From positions 1 through 8,526 of the forward strand of contig JAGLMX010000018.1 in assembly GCA_023139785.1 (NCBI GenBank): 8,526 nt of DNA. Reading direction: 5' to 3'. The translations under genes were made by a program, and so were the position numbers. Below are positions 1 to 5,720 of the stretch, piece by piece. This stretch comes from Candidatus Aenigmatarchaeota archaeon. Its GTDB lineage: Archaea; EX4484-52; B79-G9. The notes under the pieces are model-generated. The model worked only from the letters and a program-made list of their open reading frames with translations. It had not been told where the DNA came from and made no database searches. How positions within the stretch are numbered: the stretch's first letter is position 1; the number at the start of each line of letters is the position of its first letter.

Positions 1-500
1 ATTTCTGTATCAAGCTCTATTCCAAATGTAAGTGCCCAAGCTCCTGAATCAAGCTCTGACGGGCGCATGGCAAATGTTCTGTCATAAGGAATTTCATTTT
101 CGCGAAAATGCCTTGCCTGTCCTTCCGGGACAAGAACCTGTACATCAAATGATGTTGGCTTGAGTCCCCATTTAGATAGCAGGTTTATATCACGCTCATT
201 TGGATTTTTCATAGACCAGTAGATTCCCATAGGGTCTATTATTATGCATGCCATGTTTTTGCTAATCTCCGGAGGAAGAAGAGCAATTTCTTCTGCAATA
301 ACGCCGAGAGTGTGGCTTTTTCCTGTTCCGCGCTTTCCAAAAATTCCAATAATGTGCGGTCGCGCAAGGTCTACGCGCACAGGGTTTGTAAGATATGCGT
401 CCTTTTTCTCACCGACAAAGTGCTTTCCCATAACACCGGTCCCTTTTGTGCCGTATTTTTCAAAGTCCTCGGGGGACCGCCCGATAATAATTTCATGCAT
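1..500 (-). CDS. HerA-like (DUF87) ATPase, N-terminal part, cut by window edge
   Basis: Reading the minus strand from the ATG at 500-498 gives 166 residues that stay open to the left edge, so the 3' part is missing. A Walker A P-loop, GKRGTGKS, lies at residues 55-62 and follows a hydrophobic strand (HIIGIF). Further on, the strand-like IIIDPMGIYWSM stretch is typical of archaeal HerA/DUF87 FtsK-fold ATPases. Known HerA proteins are hexameric DNA translocases that act with the nuclease NurA and with Mre11/Rad50 in DNA-end resection; other DUF87 paralogues have no known role. The partner gene is not in view, so whether this is true HerA or a paralogue is open. The gene is divergent from the phosphohexomutase gene. 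A TATA element centred about 26 nt before the ATG suggests a leaderless mRNA. Family call is fairly sure; the specific function is inferred. Confidence 0.8.
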   Translation of the reverse strand, partial: MHEIIIGRSPEDFEKYGTKGTGVMGKHFVGEKKDAYLTNPVRVDLARPHIIGIFGKRGTGKSHTLGVIAEEIALLPPEISKNMACIIIDPMGIYWSMKNPNERDINLLSKWGLKPTSFDVQVLVPEGQARHFRENEIPYDRTFAMRPSELDSGAWALTFGIELDTE

Positions 501-520
501 GAATAGACTTTATTCCGCGC

Positions 521-530
521 GGATATATAG
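521..530 (-). promoter_or_regulatory. TATA box for the HerA-like gene
   Basis: The minus strand reads CTATATATCC, centred about 26 nt upstream of the ATG at 500. That is the usual archaeal TATA-to-start-site distance, so transcription would begin at or next to the start codon (leaderless). No SD motif lies between the box and the ATG, which agrees. Confidence 0.55.
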
Positions 531-563
531 TTTCGTTTGGAGCTGTAACAGGGCGCAAAAAAC

Positions 564-570
564 TATTAAA
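564..570 (+). promoter_or_regulatory. Probable TATA box for the phosphohexomutase gene
   Basis: TATTAAA preceded by the purine-rich stretch GCAAAAAA (a BRE-like element) predicts a start site near 593 and a leader of about 22 nt. That leader would hold the GGAG motif at 602-605, nine bases before the ATG at 615. The box is not a strong consensus match. Confidence 0.4.
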
Positions 571-614
571 GTGTGCAGGCTCTTCATAGTTAGGGCAGCA
601 GGGAGTTGAATTTT

Positions 615-1976
615 ATGTCATCGATATTTCGTTCATATGATATTCGGGGAATTTATCCGTCTGAAATAAATGAAGATGTTGTGTATAAGACAGCACTCGC
701 TTACAGAAAAATACTTCCAAAAGCAAAAGAGATTGTGGTTGCGCGCGATATGAGGCTTTCAAGCCCCGCTCTTTTTGAATCACTTACGCGCGGCCTTATG
801 GACGCAGGTTTCAATGTAATTGATATCGGCATGGTTCCTGTATCTGTCTTTTATTTTGCGATTGCGCATTACAAAAAAGACGGAGGCATTATGATTACAG
901 CATCTCACAATCCTAAAGAATACAATGGCCTTAAAATTCAACGCGAGAATGCACGCCCCATTGTCGGTGAGACAGGAATTTTTGAGATGGAAAAATATGT
1001 TCTTGAAGGCAATTTTCAAAAAGCAGAAGAAAAAGGGACTATGAGCAAAAAAGAAGTAGTAGACGAATACATGCGCTACATAGTGCCAAAAATAAAGCTT
1101 AAGCGCCCCCTGAAAATTATTCTCGATCCGGGAAACGGCACATGCGGCAAAATTCCTGAAAAAATATTTTCATCTCTTGGTTGCACAGCAAAAACAATTT
1201 TTGCAGAGCCTGACGGAACATTCCCAAACCATGCGCCGGATCCGCACGATGACAAAAATCTTGTTGCACTTCAAAAAGAGGTTGTCAAAAACAAGGCAGG
1301 CATAGGGTTTGCGTTTGACGGCGACGGCGACCGCGCAGGGATTGTGGATGAAAAGGGAAGAATTATTTCTATGGATTTCATACTAATGATGCTTACAAGG
1401 CAGGCGCTCGCAGTGAAGAAAGGGGATGTTGTTTTTGAAGTGCGCTGCCCAAACACATTGATTGATGACACAAAAACGCACGGGGGAAATCCACTTGTTA
1501 CCCGTGTCGGACACAGCTACCTGCTTGATGAAATAATTGATAGAAGTGCGGTTTTCGGAGGAGAGCTTACAGGGCACATGTATTTCCCATACTGCTACTA
1601 CAACTATGACGACGCAGTTTTCGCATCACTAAAGATTGCAGAAATTGTTTCCGCACTCGACATCCCGTTTTCAGAGTACATTGATTCGCTCCCGCGCGCT
1701 CACGCGAGTCCGGAAATCTTCATTGATTGCGATGATGACAGAAAGTTCAAAGTAGTTGAAGAATTAAAAACCTATTTGAAAGAAAATAATTATGGCTTCC
1801 TTGGCATAGATGGCGCGCGCATAAACTTCACCAACGGTTGGGGCTTGGTTCGCGCGTCAAACACGACTGCGCACATAAAATGCAGGTTTGAGGCAGACAC
1901 AAAAGAGCATTTGGAAGAAATAATTAAGGAAGTTTCGGGTATTATTCAGAAGTTTGGGTTAAAGCTAAAGTACTGA
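615..1976 (+). CDS. manB: Phosphomannomutase/phosphoglucomutase (AlgC/ManB-type alpha-D-phosphohexomutase)
   Basis: This 453-residue protein has all four phosphohexomutase signatures. The catalytic phosphoserine loop TASHNP has Ser97. The metal loop DGDGDR is at 235-240. The sugar-recognition loop GGELTGH is at 315-321. The C-terminal phosphate-binding loop RASNTT is at 413-418, inside a WGLVRASNTT context that resembles bacterial AlgC more than GlmM. The family interconverts hexose 6- and 1-phosphates through a bisphosphate intermediate in the cytosol, feeding nucleotide-sugar synthesis for glycans. Mannose against glucose preference cannot be read from sequence, so the symbol is provisional. 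The TTG at 606 would also open the frame, but the GGAG at 602-605 touches it directly, whereas it sits nine bases before the ATG at 615, so I chose the ATG. The last 12 nt overlap the convergent HEPN gene. A short T-run at about 1992-1996 could aid termination. Confidence 0.9.
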   Translation: MSSIFRSYDIRGIYPSEINEDVVYKTALAYRKILPKAKEIVVARDMRLSSPALFESLTRGLMDAGFNVIDIGMVPVSVFYFAIAHYKKDGGIMITASHNPKEYNGLKIQRENARPIVGETGIFEMEKYVLEGNFQKAEEKGTMSKKEVVDEYMRYIVPKIKLKRPLKIILDPGNGTCGKIPEKIFSSLGCTAKTIFAEPDGTFPNHAPDPHDDKNLVALQKEVVKNKAGIGFAFDGDGDRAGIVDEKGRIISMDFILMMLTRQALAVKKGDVVFEVRCPNTLIDDTKTHGGNPLVTRVGHSYLLDEIIDRSAVFGGELTGHMYFPYCYYNYDDAVFASLKIAEIVSALDIPFSEYIDSLPRAHASPEIFIDCDDDRKFKVVEELKTYLKENNYGFLGIDGARINFTNGWGLVRASNTTAHIKCRFEADTKEHLEEIIKEVSGIIQKFGLKLKY

Positions 1977-2459
1977 TAAGATAGAATTGAATTTTTCGTG
2001 CAAAATGTCAATATCACTGGTTTTCAAATTTTTTGCAATTAACTTTATCTGGACGCTAAATTTTTCTGCGTCTGAAAATAGGTTTTCTACAGATTTTTTT
2101 CCGAGAGCATCTTCTTTTGAAGCAAGATAATATTGGGTGTCTATTCGCTCTTTCTTGGCAGAGGAGATTATCTTGAACAGATCATATCGTTCAAACAGCT
2201 TCTTGAATGCGAGAATTGAGCCGGAATGGTTTTCGCATTTTATGCCTATTTTGAATAAAAGCGCTGTGAGTGCGTTGTACATGGCGTAATATGACATAGA
2301 CACCGAATTTTCGTAAAGGCTGTTTGAGAGCAATATCTTTGCGGACTTCAGGCAATTATCTGATTTTTCAATATAGGATTCGTATATGTCCTCAGACGGC
2401 TCGACCAATTCGAGCTTTCCTTCATATTTCAAATTATCAAAAAAACCGCGTCTTTTCAT
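1965..2459 (-). CDS. HEPN-domain protein, putative toxin partner of the MNT gene
   Basis: This 164-residue protein belongs to the HEPN family. The diagnostic helix SMSYYAMYNAL (54-64) is followed by the conserved CENHSGSILAFKKLF segment (75-89), matching HEPN proteins usually paired with a minimal nucleotidyltransferase (MNT). In known pairs the HEPN protein is an RNase toxin or is neutralised when its partner adds nucleotides to a tyrosine. The ribonuclease motif R-x(4-6)-H is not evident: at the expected place Arg105 is followed by I-D-T-Q-Y-Y, giving R-x4-Y. It may therefore be a non-RNase or divergent HEPN, with Tyr110/Tyr111 as possible modification sites (inference). It overlaps the MNT gene by 23 nt, a sign of translational coupling, and overlaps the convergent pgm gene by 12 nt. 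No strong SD precedes the ATG. Family assignment is secure; toxicity is not shown. Confidence 0.85.
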   Translation of the reverse strand: MKRRGFFDNLKYEGKLELVEPSEDIYESYIEKSDNCLKSAKILLSNSLYENSVSMSYYAMYNALTALLFKIGIKCENHSGSILAFKKLFERYDLFKIISSAKKERIDTQYYLASKEDALGKKSVENLFSDAEKFSVQIKLIAKNLKTSDIDILHEKFNSILSVL

Positions 2460-2988
2460 AGAATTCTTCTGTCCCTTTTAATATTACATGGTTTTTGATT
2501 ATCTCTTTTATTAGTATGGATTCTCTGTCAAATGCGCCGATTTTAACATTAATATCAGAGTGCACATCTTCAATCCGTTCTTTGACCTTTCTTTTTTTTG
2601 TCTCAATGTATATATCAATGTCGCTGTCTTTTTTTGCGGTCTCTTTTGCATAGCTTCCAAAAAGGACAATCAGTTTTTCATCGCATTTTTTCAGGATATC
2701 TTCTATGATTACATCAAGTTCGGGATACTTTTTTAGCCGTTTCAAGAGCTTGTATCTTTCGGCATTAAAGGAATAGTTTTTTGCCTGCAAATTTTTGCGC
2801 AAAAAGAAAACCTTATTTTTCCCTTCTATCTGAAAATCTAGCACATTTTCCTTAAGCAGCGCACTAAGGCGCCTTGAGACCGTAGTGGGCGCCTCTCCAA
2901 GCTGTTTTGAAATGCTGCGCAAATGACTCGTTCCTTTAAGCAGAAGCAGCACTATTTCGTAATCCAAATTGTTCCTGTTTTGGTACAT
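2437..2988 (-). CDS. Winged-helix + MNT nucleotidyltransferase protein, putative antitoxin
   Basis: This 183-residue protein has two parts. Residues 8-65 look like a winged helix-turn-helix (HLRSISKQL, then APTTVSRRLSALLKENVL, then a wing KNKVFFLRK). Residues 105-175 are a minimal nucleotidyltransferase with the signature GSYAKETAKKDSDID, in which G111-S112 and Asp123/Asp125 form the G-S...D-x-D metal site. The third carboxylate expected after the next strand is unclear (INVKIG has Asn). MNT proteins of HEPN/MNT modules neutralise the HEPN partner, in studied cases by transferring AMP. The fused DNA-binding domain suggests it also represses its own operon. The start is ATG at 2988: a TATA box lies about 28 nt upstream, fitting a leaderless mRNA. 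A TTG at 2997 is an alternative adding three residues. It is the first gene of a two-gene operon. Confidence 0.82.
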   Translation of the reverse strand: MYQNRNNLDYEIVLLLLKGTSHLRSISKQLGEAPTTVSRRLSALLKENVLDFQIEGKNKVFFLRKNLQAKNYSFNAERYKLLKRLKKYPELDVIIEDILKKCDEKLIVLFGSYAKETAKKDSDIDIYIETKKRKVKERIEDVHSDINVKIGAFDRESILIKEIIKNHVILKGTEEFYEKTRFF

Positions 2989-2997
2989 ATGTACCAA
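2980..2997. promoter_or_regulatory. Perfect 18-bp palindrome over the MNT start codon, candidate operator
   Basis: TTGGTACATATGTACCAA equals its own reverse complement over all 18 positions and contains the MNT start codon. It overlaps a second palindrome, CCAATATTGG, at 2994-3003. With the start site predicted near 2988, a dimer bound here would block transcription or start-site opening. The winged-helix domain of the MNT protein is the natural candidate binder. That is inference; the symmetry is seen directly. Confidence 0.5.
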
Positions 2998-3010
2998 TAT
3001 TGGGACAATG

Positions 3011-3020
3011 GGTTTATATG
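3011..3020 (-). promoter_or_regulatory. TATA box for the MNT-HEPN operon
   Basis: The minus strand reads CATATAAACC, centred about 28 nt before the ATG at 2988. A second, closer match to consensus, TTTATATAC (minus strand, 3028-3036), lies upstream and would give a start near 3006 with a leader of about 18 nt. Either or both may be used. Both starts fall in or next to the palindromic operator candidate. Confidence 0.5.
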
Positions 3021-3127
3021 CTTTGTGTATATAAATTTTGACAAATGTCGATTAAAAAAATATACAATCGTATTAAAAAATAGACATTCGCTGAAATTGC
3101 GGTGTGGTATGCGGAATGTTGTTCGAG

Positions 3128-3136
3128 TTTATAAAG
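3128..3136 (+). promoter_or_regulatory. TATA box for the transglutaminase-like gene
   Basis: TTTATAAAG is the best archaeal TATA match in the 3000-3190 spacer on the plus strand. It predicts a start near 3158 and a leader of about 35 nt, which would include the AGGA at 3182-3185. The spacer between the two divergent genes otherwise shows only short AT-rich sequence. Confidence 0.45.
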
Positions 3137-3192
3137 TGTCCCGAAATTTTTCCCAATATAACAAATAGTGTTTAGAAAACTAGGAAATATTG

Positions 3193-3846
3193 GTGAAAGT
3201 AAAGCGTGATGACACACATGAAATGCAGCAAAGAAACATTTTTATAGCAGACAACGCATTGAATAATATGCTTGAAAATCGAAAAGAAATTCTCAATAAA
3301 TTGGTGGGAGACACCCCCCTAAATGAAAAAATAATCAAACTTTCAGAAATTGTAAGAGATATCCCATACGGAGATATTGGTTCAAGAGATCCAAAAGACG
3401 TTTACGAGAAAAATAAAGGCACTTGTTCAGGAAAACACGAGCTGCTAAAAGAGTTATACAAAGAGCTTAGAATTCCTGTAAAAGATTTCATTGCAATGCA
3501 TAAATTCAATAACCCAAAAATTGAGTATCCGCCTGAAATCAAAAAAATGTTGAACCAACTGGAGATGCTAGACCCCCATAACTTTTTCAAAATATTAATA
3601 GATGACAAATGGATATGTGTTGACATTACATGGGACAAGCCGCTGAAGAAATTTGGTTTTGTTGTCAATGAAAAGTGGGACGGAAAATCAGATATGAAAC
3701 TGTGTGTTGTGCCCAGTAAAATATTTGAAACAAATGACCCGATTGGATTCAAAAAGAAAAAGATTTGTGAATTGTCCAGGCAAGCGCAGTTAGATAGAAA
3801 ACACTTTCTAAAAAAAATGACTGAATGGCTGGATTCTGTACGATAA
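3193..3846 (+). CDS. Small transglutaminase-like (papain-fold) protein of unknown role
   Basis: This 217-residue protein has a transglutaminase-like core with a plausible Cys-His-Asp triad. Cys78 is in GTCSGKHELL, preceded by the usual IPYGDIGSRDPKDVYEKNKG lead-in. His129 is in PHNFFKIL. Asp144 is in CVDITWD, where a Trp-rich strand is typical. Members of this fold act as proteases, amidases or acyl-transferring enzymes, and many archaeal ones are uncharacterised; the substrate here is unknown. No signal peptide or membrane segment is visible, so it is probably cytosolic. The C-terminus is rich in Lys. Start choice: GTG at 3193 lies seven bases after AGGA (3182-3185). TTG at 3190 and ATG at 3223 are alternatives, and none affects the domain. 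It is divergent from the MNT gene and convergent with prefoldin beta, with a 37-nt gap that shows no clear hairpin terminator. Confidence 0.72.
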   Translation: MKVKRDDTHEMQQRNIFIADNALNNMLENRKEILNKLVGDTPLNEKIIKLSEIVRDIPYGDIGSRDPKDVYEKNKGTCSGKHELLKELYKELRIPVKDFIAMHKFNNPKIEYPPEIKKMLNQLEMLDPHNFFKILIDDKWICVDITWDKPLKKFGFVVNEKWDGKSDMKLCVVPSKIFETNDPIGFKKKKICELSRQAQLDRKHFLKKMTEWLDSVR

Positions 3847-3883
3847 CAAACAGGCAATTTAACACAATAATGAGATTCGAAAA

Positions 3884-4216
3884 CTACTTAGAAACCTTAT
3901 ACGTCTCCATCAGCCTTTTCTGCATTTCCTCAAGCCTCCCACGCACGCTTTTCTCTTGTGTATCAAGGCGCTTCATTCTTATCGCAGCTGTTTCTTTCTC
4001 ATCTTTGAGGCTTTCCTGCACAGTTTTTTTGTCTGCCTTAAGAAGTATGGGCCCTGCTGCCTTGAAAACATCGCCAGTGGACACATCAACTTCTTTTTCA
4101 GCGCGCTCAAGCTCAAGAACCTGCAATGCGCTCTGTTCCTTTTGCATTGCAATTGTCTGGTACTGCTGTTGCAATGCCTGAAACTGTGCACTTAAATCAG
4201 AAACCTGGTCACTCAT
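3884..4216 (-). CDS. pfdB: Prefoldin subunit beta
   Basis: At 110 residues it has the normal length of archaeal prefoldin beta. Two heptad-rich helices (about residues 5-45 and 70-106, rich in Gln, Glu and Lys) flank a central hairpin segment containing VSTGDVFKAAGPILLKAD, the family hallmark. In archaea, prefoldin is an alpha2-beta4 jellyfish-shaped holdase that passes unfolded proteins to the thermosome in the cytosol. The alpha subunit is not in this window. A GAGGTG SD ends six bases before the ATG at 4216 and overlaps the end of the pcc1 gene, whose stop is only 3 nt upstream, so translation is likely coupled. It is the last gene of the superoperon. Confidence 0.93.
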   Translation of the reverse strand: MSDQVSDLSAQFQALQQQYQTIAMQKEQSALQVLELERAEKEVDVSTGDVFKAAGPILLKADKKTVQESLKDEKETAAIRMKRLDTQEKSVRGRLEEMQKRLMETYKVSK

Positions 4217-4219
4217 AAT

Positions 4220-4462
4220 CTACACCTCTTTTTTGGTTGTTGCATCAATTGTCTTCTCACTTGCAGAGACCATCTGCAATAAAGTATTCACTGCAGCGCG
4301 AAGGGCAACAACATCCTTTGCCTGTATGTTTGCAGAAAGTTCGTTTCCGTTCAAAAGCGTTGTATTTGCCCGTTCAGTTGATGTGATATCGGGCTTTACA
4401 GAATCAAAAATAATACTCTTCTTTTTCTCAGAAAAATCAAAGCTTATTATGGCTGAATGCAA
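4220..4462 (-). CDS. pcc1: KEOPS complex subunit Pcc1
   Basis: This is an 80-residue Pcc1-family protein. It has an N-terminal strand HSAIISFDF, then a helix holding SIIFDSVKPDI, then paired strands, then the diagnostic C-terminal helix VVALRAAVNTLLQMVSASE. In archaea Pcc1 dimerises the KEOPS complex (Kae1, Bud32, Cgi121), which makes the t6A modification at position 37 of ANN-decoding tRNAs. Other KEOPS genes are not in the window. Its place between rpoP and prefoldin beta is the known archaeal arrangement. No ATG is available. I prefer the TTG at 4462 because a GGTG motif lies six bases before it, the same spacing as in the pfdB gene. A GTG at 4471 would add three residues (M-F-L) but has no SD. 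Divergence from characterised Pcc1 is considerable, so the call rests on the last helix and on context. Confidence 0.82.
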   Translation of the reverse strand: MHSAIISFDFSEKKKSIIFDSVKPDITSTERANTTLLNGNELSANIQAKDVVALRAAVNTLLQMVSASEKTIDATTKKEV

Positions 4463-4478
4463 TAGAAACACCGCAGAA

Positions 4479-4613
4479 TTAATCGCAGCTTATGGTTCGT
4501 ACTATTTTAGACGGCGTCTTAAGAAGAATTTTCCCGGAACACTTAGGGCAAAATATACTTCCGATAATCTTTTTTACTTCAACAGGCGCACCGCATGTGT
4601 AGCATACATACAT
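4479..4613 (-). CDS. rpoP: DNA-directed RNA polymerase subunit P (Rpc10/Rpb12 homologue)
   Basis: This short gene encodes 44 residues: a zinc ribbon with C-x2-C at Cys4/Cys7 and a second C-x2-C at Cys22/Cys25, followed by SGKILLKTPSKIVRTISC. That matches the C-terminal part of archaeal RpoP and eukaryotic Rpb12, where a basic strand follows the second knuckle. The subunit helps assembly of the Rpo3/Rpo10/Rpo11 platform of RNA polymerase. A very strong SD, GGAGG, lies seven bases upstream of the ATG at 4613, inside the 3' end of the eL43 gene, whose stop is only 2 nt away. Its position after eL43 and before pcc1 is standard in archaeal superoperons. The family is clear despite the small size. 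Confidence 0.88.
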   Translation of the reverse strand: MYVCYTCGAPVEVKKIIGSIFCPKCSGKILLKTPSKIVRTISCD

Positions 4614-4615
4614 AA

Positions 4616-4894
4616 TTATTCCTCCGTTTTACCGACTGCTTTAGTTTCCTTAGCTGCGGCAATCACAGGCCTTTTCTTTGCAAACTCCGGTGAATATGCA
4701 CCGCCGGCTACCTTTAGGCCGCAAGTTCTACAGCCCCAGATTCCTTTTGATATTCGCTTGAGTGCTTTTTTTGCGCAACTTGGGCACTCATGCCGAATTT
4801 TAAGAGTTTTTTCAACTTCCAAAGACCTTACTCTGATTCTTCGTCCGTATCGTACACCGAATCGTCCCGTGCTTTTTACTTTTTTTGTAGCCAT
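4616..4894 (-). CDS. rpl37ae: Large ribosomal subunit protein eL43 (L37Ae)
   Basis: This 92-residue basic protein has the L37Ae zinc ribbon: C-x2-C at Cys37/Cys40 (HECPSC) and C-x2-C at Cys55/Cys58 (WGCRTCGL). It is preceded by the conserved TGRFGVRYGRRIRVR segment (9-23). After the canonical AGGAYSP motif there is a tail of about 20 residues rich in Ala, Lys and Glu. It is a structural component of the 50S subunit, binding 23S rRNA. The ATG at 4894 has an AAGGTG SD eight bases upstream. A gap of 36 nt from rrp42, the largest in the superoperon, holds a TATA-like element that may give this gene and its followers their own promoter. Confidence 0.95.
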   Translation of the reverse strand: MATKKVKSTGRFGVRYGRRIRVRSLEVEKTLKIRHECPSCAKKALKRISKGIWGCRTCGLKVAGGAYSPEFAKKRPVIAAAKETKAVGKTEE

Positions 4895-4914
4895 AATGAA
4901 TACACCTTACTAGA

Positions 4915-4923
4915 CTATATATA
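4915..4923 (-). promoter_or_regulatory. Possible internal promoter (TATA box) before eL43
   Basis: The minus strand reads TATATATAG, centred about 25 nt before the eL43 ATG, in the longest gap of the superoperon. A start at the ATG itself would give a leaderless mRNA, whereas the AAGGTG SD at 4903-4908 would serve read-through transcripts from upstream. A weaker TTTTTAAG (4930-4937) overlapping the rrp42 stop could place the start near 4908. Sequence alone does not prove use. Confidence 0.4.
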
Positions 4924-4930
4924 CGAAAAC

Positions 4931-5719
4931 TTAAAAAGCCTTTTTGAATGCCCCATCACGTAATTTCTTGGCTGTTTTTTCTGTGATTTTTGCTGCTTCA
5001 GATATTTCAGCATCAGTAAAGCCACCTATGCCACCCATTTGTATGGATGTTATGTTTCCGTTGTCTTTTGTTGTAATTGTTACGCGCGCGCCAACAGCTT
5101 CTTCTTCAGCTTCTGTTGTGTCAAGCATAAGAACTCCGTTGATTTTTCGCACTGTTATTGCAAGAGGAATTCCAGCCATAGGGAGTTTCTTGTCTGTAAG
5201 CGGAACACTCCTGTCAACTTTGCCTTCAGAATCAAGTGCAGGGAACTTTGCATCAAGAAAAGCTGCTGCTGCTGCGATTCCTGCTGCGTCAATAAGGTTT
5301 CCGTCATGGTCAAGCACAAGTATGTCCAGAAAACTCAGCCACACTTTCTCTCCGGGAGTTATGCAGAGTTTTTCAAAATCAAGGCATTCTGAGCCCCTTA
5401 TGCCGCGGTCAACAACCCGTGCAAGTTCAACTTCGACTTCACCAGGCCTTCCGCCTTCAAATTTGTGGGATGCGCACGGCATGAATTCTGCAGATGTTGT
5501 CATAACGCCTTTGTCCGGGCTGTCAGAATATGGTTCTGCTGTAGCCATCTTAACGCCGGCAAGAACAACCGTGTCTCCGATTGTTACCCTAGCAGAGCCT
5601 TCTGCGTTTTCGCTTATGCCGATTTCAATTTTTATCGGGCGCATTTCATCAAGAGCCCGTCCGTCAAGCCTTTTTGAGGCTTTGAGCATTTCCAGAATAT
5701 ATTCTTTGTTTGCTTTCAT
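4931..5719 (-). CDS. rrp42: Exosome complex component Rrp42 (RNase PH fold, non-catalytic ring subunit)
   Basis: The 262-residue length is normal for archaeal Rrp42. The N-terminal SKRLDGRALDEMRPI motif, the long RNase PH domain with GVKMATAEPYSDSPDKG, and GGRPGEVEVELARVVDRGIRGSE identify the family. Rrp42 alternates with Rrp41 in a hexameric ring. It lacks the catalytic aspartates itself but supplies residues for RNA binding and builds the active site with Rrp41. The C-terminal GGIGGFTDAEI segment is well conserved in the family. The ATG at 5719 is 1 nt after the rrp41 stop codon. Its AAGGTGG SD is formed by the last codons of rrp41 (encoding K-V-E), so the two ring subunits are translationally coupled and probably made in equal amount. 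Confidence 0.95.
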   Translation of the reverse strand: MKANKEYILEMLKASKRLDGRALDEMRPIKIEIGISENAEGSARVTIGDTVVLAGVKMATAEPYSDSPDKGVMTTSAEFMPCASHKFEGGRPGEVEVELARVVDRGIRGSECLDFEKLCITPGEKVWLSFLDILVLDHDGNLIDAAGIAAAAAFLDAKFPALDSEGKVDRSVPLTDKKLPMAGIPLAITVRKINGVLMLDTTEAEEEAVGARVTITTKDNGNITSIQMGGIGGFTDAEISEAAKITEKTAKKLRDGAFKKAF

Positions 5720-5720
5720 A

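Noticed and set aside
244..609. Plus-strand open frames of 121 and 64 codons at the left edge
   Set aside because: They are antisense to the HerA-like Walker A region and run through the divergent promoter region. No family features are visible.
606..614. TTG at 606 as the start of the phosphohexomutase
   Set aside because: The GGAG motif ends at 605, directly against the TTG, but is correctly spaced for the ATG at 615, after which the family's FRSYDIRG motif follows at once.
3041..3192. Small RNA or extra small gene in the divergent spacer
   Set aside because: The open frames here (plus 2923-3168, minus 3014-3217) have no SD and no recognisable composition, and they overlap the promoter elements. 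No stable folded structure was evident by eye.
3402..3857. Minus-strand open frame of 151 codons
   Set aside because: It is antisense to the transglutaminase-like gene, which carries the Cys-His-Asp triad. The antisense product is low-complexity Ser/Phe-rich.
3847..3883. Terminator hairpin between the convergent transglutaminase-like and pfdB genes
   Set aside because: No stem of useful length and no long T-run on either strand. Any termination signal here is too weak to annotate.
4233..4913. Plus-strand open frame of 226 codons
   Set aside because: It covers pcc1, rpoP and eL43 in antisense, and no part resembles a known family. The three minus-strand genes have clear family motifs and SD sites.
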